A stretch of DNA of 59,363 bases, taken from contig JABITN010000048.1 of NCBI GenBank assembly GCA_018700525.1, positions 1 through 59,363 on the forward strand. The letters run 5' to 3'. The stretch comes from Opitutales bacterium. Lineage in GTDB: Bacteria; Verrucomicrobiota; Verrucomicrobiia; Opitutales; Opitutaceae. The translations under genes were made by a program, and so were the position numbers. This document shows, in pieces, positions 53,308 to 59,363 of the stretch (positions are counted from its first letter, which is position 1; each line of letters begins with the position of its first letter). Under the pieces are notes generated by a model. The model did no database searches. It had not been told where the DNA came from and worked only from the letters and a program-made list of their open reading frames with translations.

Positions 53308-54288
53308 TCATCCATCTAAAGCGCCGCCACAACTAGATCCCGCGCCAGCAGTACACCCATAACAGTGATTTCCCATCGCTATCGCCTCGTTCTCCAATCC
53401 CTCGGATTCCAGCTCCCACAGAAACCGATTTTCCACTCTCCCGAGGGGCAATCCAAGCATCTGATTAAAATCGCAATCGAAGACTCGCCCTTCCCAATCG
53501 ACGCTAACGGTATCGCAACACATCAATCCATCGATCGAAGCCGGATTGAAATTTTCGACGAGCAACTGATTATAAGAATCTGCCTTACCTTCCCGCCTCA
53601 ATTGCGTTAGGAAACGAGCAATCGGCATATTCGTAATCGTGAACAAGCGATCGAATTCAATTCCGAATTCAGCTCGAAGCGCCTCCTTATAATCAAATTC
53701 CAGCTCTTTCTGATTCGGTGGCAAAACCGCCCCAATCGGGTTGTAAACCAAGTTCAGAACCAATCCTGAATCCTTCCCGTAGCCGAGAGCATTCAATCGT
53801 TTCAAAGCCTCAATCGATCCATCGAAGACACCCTCTCCTCTCTGCAAATTAACGTTTTCAGGCTGATAGCATGGCATCGAAGCCACGACCTTAACCCGAT
53901 GCAAAGCAAGAAATTCCGCTAGGGTTTCGTAACCCGGCTCTAGCAAGATCGTCAGATTACAACGATCGATGATCGTCACCTCAGGCCGGATCGCACGGAC
54001 TTTCAAAATGAACTCTCGAAAACCCGGATTCATTTCCGGAGCTCCACCCGTGAGATCGATCGTGTCAATCGAAGGAGAACGAGCGATCCAATCGACCACT
54101 CTATCGACCGTCTCCTCGCTCATAATTTCCTTTCTTCCAGGACCTGCATTCACGTGACAATGCACGCAGGCAAGATTGCAAAGCTTACCCAAATTCACTT
54201 GCAAAACACTCGGAGATTTTCGTGCCAAGCGAAGGCCTTCCCCCTTAAGACGTTCTTCGAAAGCTATACTCCGATCGGCAACCAGCAT
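53308..54288 (-). CDS. arsS: Arsenosugar biosynthesis radical SAM protein ArsS
   Basis: The 326-aa radical SAM enzyme has the 4Fe-4S motif CNLACVHCH (Cys37, 41, 44), DLTGGAPEMNPGFREF, and a C-terminal Cys-rich segment (HCYGCTAGAGSSCGG) typical of ArsS. ArsS joins a 5'-deoxyadenosyl group to dimethylated arsenic on the way to oxo-arsenosugars (established in cyanobacteria). It lies directly after arsM. The start is taken at the ATG at 54288, 12 bases after the arsM stop; an ATG or alternative further upstream would overlap arsM and adds no family residues. Confidence 0.9.
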   Translation of the reverse strand: MLVADRSIAFEERLKGEGLRLARKSPSVLQVNLGKLCNLACVHCHVNAGPGRKEIMSEETVDRVVDWIARSPSIDTIDLTGGAPEMNPGFREFILKVRAIRPEVTIIDRCNLTILLEPGYETLAEFLALHRVKVVASMPCYQPENVNLQRGEGVFDGSIEALKRLNALGYGKDSGLVLNLVYNPIGAVLPPNQKELEFDYKEALRAEFGIEFDRLFTITNMPIARFLTQLRREGKADSYNQLLVENFNPASIDGLMCCDTVSVDWEGRVFDCDFNQMLGLPLGRVENRFLWELESEGLENEAIAMGNHCYGCTAGAGSSCGGALDG

Positions 54289-54299
54289 ACTATCGCTCT

Positions 54300-55409
54300 C
54301 TAACAACAGGAATCGTCCGAGCAACAGGTGCTCGAGTTCGCCGACACCGCCTGGTACTGGATTTGAGGAGAGTCCGAACCGCCAATCCCAAGAAATGCAA
54401 AACTATCCCCATACGGACTAGCTTTAAGCCGCTCAAAAGCGGCTTTTCCAATCTTACTCCGATCCCCGCGTTCCCAGATTTGCCCGTCCTCGTCCTGGAT
54501 CGCCTTAAAGGGACCTTGATAAATCGCTTCGCAAACCGCTGCTTCCTCCGAATCGTCCGAAACTCCCTTAAATGCCTCAACTGTTACCGACCGAAAAACA
54601 ACCCCATCGATAACTCTCCAAGGTTCCACATCGAACTTGCGGAAACGGATCCCGTAAAAACCAGCTTCTTCAAATGCCTCGAGAAAATCGCTTTCGGTCA
54701 TCGCCCCAGACAGACAACCACTCCAAAGCTCAGTATCCTGCATCATCTCCTCGGTCACCGACTGATCCGAAACGATGTCGGAAATGACTGCTCGCCCTCC
54801 CACCTTCAAAACGCGAAACAATTCCGAAAACATCAGACGCTTTTTATCGGCATCGACCAAATTCAGCACGCAGTTCGACACAATCGCATCGATACTATTA
54901 TCCTCGATCATAGGCTGCTCCGAGCGCAATCGCTCAACTCGCTCTTCCAATTCCAAAAACCCATTAGCATCGCCGACCGGATGCTCGCTAAGCGATTTCT
55001 CTAGATCGTCCAAATCCAACTTCAAATCCTGGATACGTCCCTTTCGAAACGAGACATTCGCGAAACCGATATTCTCAGCCACTTCCGGAGCTGCTTCACG
55101 AGCAACGTCCAGCATATCATCCGTCATATCCACGCCGATCACTCGCCCTTCCGCCCCGACGACCTGAGAAGCGATAAAACAAATTTTTCCCGTCCCAGAA
55201 CCAAGGTCCAACACAGTCTCGCCCGGCTTTAAATACCGGCTTGGATCGCCGCAGCCGTAATCTCGTTCGATCACTTCTGCCGGAATCGCTTCCAAGTAGC
55301 GCGGATCGTAATCAACTGGGCAACACAAAGCCTGCTCTCTCGATTGGGCCGCTTTCGCATAACGAACACGCACTGCGCCTTCTTGGGATGGATCAATTAT
55401 TTTACTCAT
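54300..55409 (-). CDS. arsM: Arsenite methyltransferase ArsM, arsenosugar-type
   Basis: The 369-aa SAM methyltransferase has VLDLGSGTGKICFIASQVVG (motif I), GVDMTDDMLDVAREA, SNCVLNLV and a C-terminal extension ending in a Cys-rich tail (STCCSDDSCC). Cys residues in LCCPVDYDP, YGCGDPS and SNCVLNL match arsenic-binding positions of ArsM proteins. It would methylate As(III), and with ArsS next to it, feed arsenosugar synthesis. It has no adjacent arsR, arsC or arsB, so control is not visible. It is separated from the oxidase operon by 150 bp. Confidence 0.92.
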   Translation of the reverse strand: MSKIIDPSQEGAVRVRYAKAAQSREQALCCPVDYDPRYLEAIPAEVIERDYGCGDPSRYLKPGETVLDLGSGTGKICFIASQVVGAEGRVIGVDMTDDMLDVAREAAPEVAENIGFANVSFRKGRIQDLKLDLDDLEKSLSEHPVGDANGFLELEERVERLRSEQPMIEDNSIDAIVSNCVLNLVDADKKRLMFSELFRVLKVGGRAVISDIVSDQSVTEEMMQDTELWSGCLSGAMTESDFLEAFEEAGFYGIRFRKFDVEPWRVIDGVVFRSVTVEAFKGVSDDSEEAAVCEAIYQGPFKAIQDEDGQIWERGDRSKIGKAAFERLKASPYGDSFAFLGIGGSDSPQIQYQAVSANSSTCCSDDSCC

Positions 55410-55559
55410 AAAAGCAGGTAAACCTAATAGCTAGGAAACGAGCTGCAGACCAACCCGATTTCAATGTTTAACAAGAGGATACAAGAAAGCCGCGAATCTC
55501 TAAACGCGAGCAATTCTATTGTTTCGAAGCTCACGCCCGAAACTCGATAATCGACAAGC

Positions 55560-55754
55560 CTAACGGCTTTTCTTCGCAATATAGAAGACCACTCCCCCAA
55601 TCATCAACAGAGGAAGAAAAGTCAACAAAGCGGTCGTCGCATAATAAGCGTACCGGGCTTCTTCATTCGCCACCGCGCAAACCGAGCAAGCATGGCTTGC
55701 CTGTATCGCGAGCGAAACGATTCCCAAACTTAAAACTGACCGTATCGATTTCAT
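55560..55754 (-). CDS. Small CxxC membrane protein at the end of the cytochrome oxidase operon
   Basis: The 64-aa protein has a signal peptide-like start (VLSLGIVSLAIQASHA), a CSVC motif (Cys23, Cys26) and a C-terminal membrane helix (ALLTFLPLLMIGGVVFYIA) ending in a basic KKSR. It lies 11 bases after a subunit III gene, so it is probably co-transcribed. Similar small C-x-x-C membrane proteins occur near cox operons in Verrucomicrobiota and Planctomycetota as far as I recall. A copper- or assembly-related role is possible but unproven. Confidence 0.65.
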   Translation of the reverse strand: MKSIRSVLSLGIVSLAIQASHACSVCAVANEEARYAYYATTALLTFLPLLMIGGVVFYIAKKSR

Positions 55755-55765
55755 TTTCAGTCGCT

Positions 55766-56371
55766 TCAGCTAAGATAAACTAAAACGTACAAGACCGGCC
55801 AAATGCCGACTACGAAATACCAAAAGAACAAAACCGCCTGAAATGAAGATTGCTTCAAAACACCCGATCGCAGTTTGGACAACAGGCACCAAATACCTAT
55901 GAGAGCGCCAATCGCATGAATCGCATGCGTACCGATAATCAGATAGAAAAACGCTCCGTATTGGCTCGAAGTCATCGTCAAACCATAGCTGAGCAAACGC
56001 ACCCACTCGAAACCTTGCACAGCTACGAAAACCGTGCCGAGCCAGAGACAAAGGCGGACGAGCTTTATGCTCCTTTCGCTATGTCCCTCGCTGATGAAAG
56101 ATCGATAACCGCGAAACAAAACGAAACCGCTTGCGAACAATACCAAGGAATTCAAAGCGGATGCGAGCACCGGCAAACGCGGTTGCCCCTCGGGGGGCCA
56201 AGCCTCTGCAACTGCGCTGATGATCAAATAAGCGCTGATGAGCGACGCGAAGAACATCAGTTCTGTCACAATAAAGATCAATATCCCCATAGCGCTGCTA
56301 CTCAGTACTGGAGAACGCTCCGGTTGCTCCGGTTCCGCAAAGCTCGCATCGATCGTTTTCATCGTATCCAT
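55766..56371 (-). CDS. Heme-copper oxidase subunit III-like protein (second copy)
   Basis: The 201-aa polytopic protein has the subunit III layout of five membrane helices: GILIFIVTELMFFASLISAYLI, LNSLVLFASGFVLFRGY, LWLGTVFVAVQGFEWVRL, YGAFFYLIIGTHAIHAIGALIGI and the end VLFFWYFVVGIWPVLYVLVYL. It carries the acidic TM residue and TGxHxxH-like region of the family (GTHAIHA). It differs from the subunit III at 56897-57478 and may be an additional or specialised subunit. It is 32 bases downstream of the subunit IV gene. Confidence 0.85.
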   Translation of the reverse strand: MDTMKTIDASFAEPEQPERSPVLSSSAMGILIFIVTELMFFASLISAYLIISAVAEAWPPEGQPRLPVLASALNSLVLFASGFVLFRGYRSFISEGHSERSIKLVRLCLWLGTVFVAVQGFEWVRLLSYGLTMTSSQYGAFFYLIIGTHAIHAIGALIGIWCLLSKLRSGVLKQSSFQAVLFFWYFVVGIWPVLYVLVYLS

Positions 56372-56403
56372 AATGTTGCTAACAGAAAACCGATAAACGA
56401 AAA

Positions 56404-56871
56404 CTAGTGAGAATCCTTGTCCTCGCCATCATGATGAGCATCGCCATCATGATCGCCTTCTTCGTGATGATCACCCGAGTGGTCATCTCCATGATCGTCG
56501 TGACCACCATGGCTGCGAGATTTGGCTTCCTCGGCTGCCGCTTCTTCCGAATAAGGCTTCACCCAATTGTGGCCATTCGAGAACATCGCATCGGTTGCTG
56601 TTCCGAAAAAGAAAACTAACAGTAACGAAAGGCACGCCAAGAGAATATACGGTGCATAGATTTTCTCGAACTTCAAATGCATGAAGTAAGCGCAAACAAG
56701 ATAGGCTTTCCAAAGCGCGATACCGAAAGCGGTAACCAGCACAAGTATCGTGCGCGACACTCCTTCCATTCCGAAAATTTCAGCAACCTCCGGACCAGCG
56801 ACACTCACGACGAAAAGCACGAGTAAAATAAAATAGATTTTCAAGTAACTGGGATGTTTATGTCCTGCCAT
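56404..56871 (-). CDS. Cytochrome c oxidase subunit IV-type protein with His-rich tail
   Basis: The 155-aa protein has three membrane helices of the prokaryotic subunit IV (CtaF/CoxD) type: IYFILLVLFVVSVAGPEVAE, ILVLVTAFGIALWKAYLVCAYFMHL and PYILLACLSLLLVFFFG. A hydrophilic C-terminus ends in an unusual run of His, Asp and Glu (about residues 122-155). The tail is likely periplasmic and could bind metal ions, copper being an obvious candidate next to an oxidase (inference). GGAG lies 9 bases before the ATG. It sits between two subunit III genes. Confidence 0.85.
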   Translation of the reverse strand: MAGHKHPSYLKIYFILLVLFVVSVAGPEVAEIFGMEGVSRTILVLVTAFGIALWKAYLVCAYFMHLKFEKIYAPYILLACLSLLLVFFFGTATDAMFSNGHNWVKPYSEEAAAEEAKSRSHGGHDDHGDDHSGDHHEEGDHDGDAHHDGEDKDSH

Positions 56872-56896
56872 TTTCTATATCTCCAATTAAATTTAA

Positions 56897-57478
56897 TTAC
56901 TTCGCGATGTACATCAACGGGAAGAGGAAAATCCAGATGATATCAACAAAGTGCCAATACAATCCGATGTTTTCCACGCGATGCCAATTACGCTCATGCT
57001 TGATGTCGTTTTCGGCAATGATCCCCATGATCACCATTCCGCAAACAACGTGAAAGCCGTGTAGACCCGTTGCCGTGTAATAGAAGCTCCAAAAGTTGCT
57101 CGTGAAGAGCGTGAAGCCGTGCTGGATCTCAGTCGTGTACTCGTAGGTTTTGAAACCCATGAAGAATCCGCCGAGCAGAATAGTCAGCCAAATCCAAATA
57201 CGGGTTTTCTTCGCGTCGTGCTTCTCAGAAGCAGCATGAGCGAATACGACAAAGAGACTGGAGGTCAAAAGCCAGAACGTATTGCATGCGCCAATAAAGG
57301 TGTTCGTGTTCGCTGCCTCAACCGACCATGACGGTCCGTGATTGAAACGGTTCAACAGGTAACAACTGATAAGACCGCCGAAGATCAGAATTTCCGATCC
57401 AATTACCCACCATACCGCCAAGCGGCCTGTTGGGATTCCGGTGCGACTACGACCGGTCGCTATAATTTCGTGAGCCAT
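56897..57478 (-). CDS. coxC: Cytochrome c oxidase subunit III
   Basis: The 193-aa protein has five membrane helices and the family features GRLAVWWVIGSEILIFGGLIS, NTFWLLTSSLFVVFAHA, KTYEYTTEIQHG, FYYTATGLHGFHVVCGMVIMG and YWHFVDIIWIFLFPLMYI. The TGLHGFHV and YWHFVD motifs are hallmarks of subunit III in aa3/caa3-type oxidases. It follows coxA by 18 bases. Confidence 0.94.
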   Translation of the reverse strand: MAHEIIATGRSRTGIPTGRLAVWWVIGSEILIFGGLISCYLLNRFNHGPSWSVEAANTNTFIGACNTFWLLTSSLFVVFAHAASEKHDAKKTRIWIWLTILLGGFFMGFKTYEYTTEIQHGFTLFTSNFWSFYYTATGLHGFHVVCGMVIMGIIAENDIKHERNWHRVENIGLYWHFVDIIWIFLFPLMYIAK

Positions 57479-57496
57479 AATTAATTTCGTTAACGT

Positions 57497-59215
57497 TTAG
57501 CTTTCTGACGGTTTCTCGTTTTGCGGCCAGTAGTCTTCTTCGCGACCTTCAACCGAAAATTCATAAGGTCCGCGATAGACTTCCGGCATAGTTGCTCCGA
57601 AGTTGCCATGCGGAGCAGGCGACGTTGCCACCCACTCCAACGTATTCGCTTTCCAAGGATTGTTGCCAACCTTCTCGCCTCGTTTGAGGCTGACGAAGAA
57701 ATTGACGATGAAAATAACCTGAAATGCCAACATCACGATCAAAGACAAGGTAGCGAAAACGCGCATGTCCTGCATATCTGCTCCCGCAAGATCGGGATAG
57801 TGCTGGAAGTTGTAAATACGGCGATGTTGTCCGCCTGCTCCAAGGATAAACAAAGGAATGAAAATTCCATTAAACGATACAATTGTACCCCAGAAGTGAA
57901 TTTTGCCCCACGTTTCGTTCATCTTGCGACCGAACATCTTCGGATACCAATAGTAGACCGCTGCGAAGGTCGCTATAATCGCGATGGGCACGAAAGTATA
58001 ATGGAAGTGAGCCAACACGAAATAGGTATCATGCAAATAGACATCTACACCACTCGAACCGAGCCATATACCGGTCACACCACCGAGAAGAAACTCTCCT
58101 GTGAACGCCAAAGCGAAGAGCATAGCCGTCGTAAAACGGATAGACCCTCCATAAAGCGTAGCGATGTAAGCGAACAATACAATCGCCACCGGTATCGAGA
58201 TCAACAGTGTAGTGGTCGTAAACAGGTAGGCCGCTCTAGGATCAACCCCGGAAATGAACTGATGGTGAGCCCAAACGAAGAAACTCAAAATACCCAAGCC
58301 GATAGTACTGTAGAGAATCAGCTTGTAGGCGAAGAGTTTCTTGCGAGCAAACGTACAGGTTATCTCGCCAACGATACCCATAGCAGGAAGCAGTACCACG
58401 TAGACTTCCGGGTGACCGAAGAACCAGAACAAATGCTGCCACAAGACCGGATCACCCCCCGCTGTGCCATCAAAAAAGCCTGTCCCAAGGGTTTGGTCGA
58501 ATAACAACATCACTGCGCCTGCAATCAAAGGACCTACTGAACACATGAAGAGGATACTCGCGATGACGATCATCCAAACGATAATTGGAATGTCATACAT
58601 TCGCATCCCCTTAGCTCGGGCATTCATAACCGTGGTAATGAAATTGATCCCGCCAAGAAGGAAGGCGACAATTTCGAGAGTCACCGCGATTAACCACATG
58701 GGAGCCCCAAACGGAGTCGCATTGAACTCGGCTTTCGCCGAAAGAGGAGGATATGCAGTCCAAGCCCCGCCAAACCCGCCGCCAGGAACGAAGAACGAAA
58801 TAATGAGGATAATCGCGCTGAGCAGGAAGATCTGGTAGGAAAGTCGATTGACTCTCGGAAACACCATATCGTCGCAACCAATCATGAGCGGTATTAAGAA
58901 ATTGCCCATCGCCGCGATCAAAACCGGCATCGCTACCCAGAAAATCATGATTGTACCATGATTCGTGACCAGCGAGTTATAAGCCGCTGGCGAAAGCGTC
59001 CCAAAAAATGGAATCGAAGCGCCAGGAAACGCTAATTGCATCCGAAAAACATAAGCGAAATAACCGCCTATCAAAGCCATAGCCATGCCCGTGAACATGT
59101 ACTGCAGGGCGATCATCTTATGATCGGTGGAGAAGACGTACTTGCTCCAAAACGAGGGTTTGTGATGCTCATGATGAGCATCATGAGCGCCATCTACGTG
59201 AGTGACTTCAGCCAT
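57497..59215 (-). CDS. coxA: Cytochrome c oxidase subunit I
   Basis: The 572-aa catalytic subunit has 12 membrane helices and reduces oxygen at a heme a3-CuB centre while pumping protons. It shows STDHKMIALQYM, NYHGTIMIFW-type segment NHGTIMIFW, the CuB/heme region WFFGHPEVYVVLLPAMGI with the A1-type Glu of GHPE, WAHHQFISGVD and YFVLAHFHYTFVP with the heme ligands. The N-terminus is His-rich (DAHHEHH). AGGAGG lies about 9 bases upstream. The start codon lies inside the coxB end (8-base overlap). Confidence 0.97.
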   Translation of the reverse strand: MAEVTHVDGAHDAHHEHHKPSFWSKYVFSTDHKMIALQYMFTGMAMALIGGYFAYVFRMQLAFPGASIPFFGTLSPAAYNSLVTNHGTIMIFWVAMPVLIAAMGNFLIPLMIGCDDMVFPRVNRLSYQIFLLSAIILIISFFVPGGGFGGAWTAYPPLSAKAEFNATPFGAPMWLIAVTLEIVAFLLGGINFITTVMNARAKGMRMYDIPIIVWMIVIASILFMCSVGPLIAGAVMLLFDQTLGTGFFDGTAGGDPVLWQHLFWFFGHPEVYVVLLPAMGIVGEITCTFARKKLFAYKLILYSTIGLGILSFFVWAHHQFISGVDPRAAYLFTTTTLLISIPVAIVLFAYIATLYGGSIRFTTAMLFALAFTGEFLLGGVTGIWLGSSGVDVYLHDTYFVLAHFHYTFVPIAIIATFAAVYYWYPKMFGRKMNETWGKIHFWGTIVSFNGIFIPLFILGAGGQHRRIYNFQHYPDLAGADMQDMRVFATLSLIVMLAFQVIFIVNFFVSLKRGEKVGNNPWKANTLEWVATSPAPHGNFGATMPEVYRGPYEFSVEGREEDYWPQNEKPSES

Positions 59216-59363
59216 TATTGCGGTCCTCCTTTACTTCTGAATTCTTAGAATCATTTGTCGCGACGTATTCGTCGCTAGACCCGACTGGCGTGTTCGCCGC
59301 TAGCCAAGTATTGTGCTCTTCTTCGGTTTCTATAAATACTCGAGCGGCCATGATACCGTGAGC
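59208..59363 (-). CDS. coxB: Cytochrome c oxidase subunit II, C-terminal end (cut by window edge)
   Basis: About 51 codons up to a TGA overlapping the coxA start encode AHGIMAARVFIETEEEHNTW and LAANTPVGSSDEY. This is the last strand after the CuA Cys/His cluster of subunit II, where members read ...GHxxMxxxVxVxTxEEFxxWL. The His and Met of AHGIM are likely the last CuA ligands. The rest lies outside the window to the right. Confidence 0.8.
   Translation of the reverse strand, partial: AHGIMAARVFIETEEEHNTWLAANTPVGSSDEYVATNDSKNSEVKEDRNNG

Noticed and set aside
55850-56407. 185-codon frame on the plus strand inside the second subunit III gene
   Set aside because: Antisense to a clear membrane protein gene; polar, repeat-free, no family.
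57521-58504. 327-codon frame on the plus strand inside coxA
   Set aside because: Antisense to a conserved oxidase gene; Arg/Glu/His-rich composition typical of shadow frames.
1-59363. CRISPR arrays, tRNA/rRNA genes, insertion sequences, prophage genes
   Set aside because: No regularly spaced repeats, cloverleaf-like sequences, transposase or phage proteins were seen on reading the window; a covariance-model scan was not possible here.

Overview
The window reads as a chromosomal segment of a Gram-negative bacterium of the Verrucomicrobiota, most likely class Opitutia (inference). Supporting signs are a complete division/cell-wall (dcw) cluster with a fused murC-murB gene and a LysM gene between murD and ftsW, divergent FtsA/FtsQ/FtsZ sequences, and a secreted protein with two C-terminal modules of a type I associate with Opitutae. 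MurE carries the meso-diaminopimelate motif DNPR. A marine or aquatic lifestyle is suggested by an arsenosugar-type arsM-arsS pair. No rRNA, tRNA, CRISPR array or insertion sequence was seen.

Layout. 1-2120 (-): HrpB helicase, cut by the left edge. 2273-4084 (+): TypA/BipA GTPase. 4146-5569 (-): a degenerate 2H-phosphoesterase-like protein and a PolB-type 3'-5' exonuclease. 5668-6681 (+): a CysQ/Hal2-type nucleotidase. 6.8-18.8 kb is the most unusual part. It holds a type I secretion operon (TolC-like, REC-PAS, LapB-type ABC transporter, HlyD-type adaptor; +). Convergent to it is a four-gene operon (-): a MotA/TolQ/ExbB-like channel protein, an actin/Hsp70-fold protein with an FHA-like tail, and two membrane-anchored VWA proteins with ExbD/MotB-like N-termini. 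Two lipoprotein genes (+) follow from the divergent side. The set resembles in outline the Salmonella SPI-4 Sii system, where a MotAB-like pair energises or gates a type I secretion system, but it has added VWA and actin-fold parts and no visible substrate gene.

18.8-38.8 kb (-): one long, tightly overlapping dcw operon: mraZ, a 101-aa gene, rsmH, a 67-aa gene, ftsL, ftsI, murE, murF, mraY, murD, a LysM gene, ftsW, murG, murC-murB, ddl, ftsQ, ftsA, ftsZ, then a short ATP-grasp-like fragment. A textbook-like MraZ operator (three TGGGG repeats with a 10-bp period) lies upstream of mraZ.

39.1-45.1 kb: DUF971 protein, hisI with a strong terminator, a DUF72 protein, a secreted cyclophilin/Ig/module protein (-), a 545-bp gene-free stretch with a possible coding remnant, and a ketoglutarate-semialdehyde-type aldehyde dehydrogenase (+). 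45.1-53.1 kb (-): an adaptor lipoprotein and two tandem RND permeases. 53.3-55.4 kb (-): arsM-arsS. 55.5-59.4 kb (-): a cytochrome c oxidase operon (coxB end, coxA, subunit III, His-tailed subunit IV, a second subunit III, a small CxxC membrane protein), cut by the right edge.
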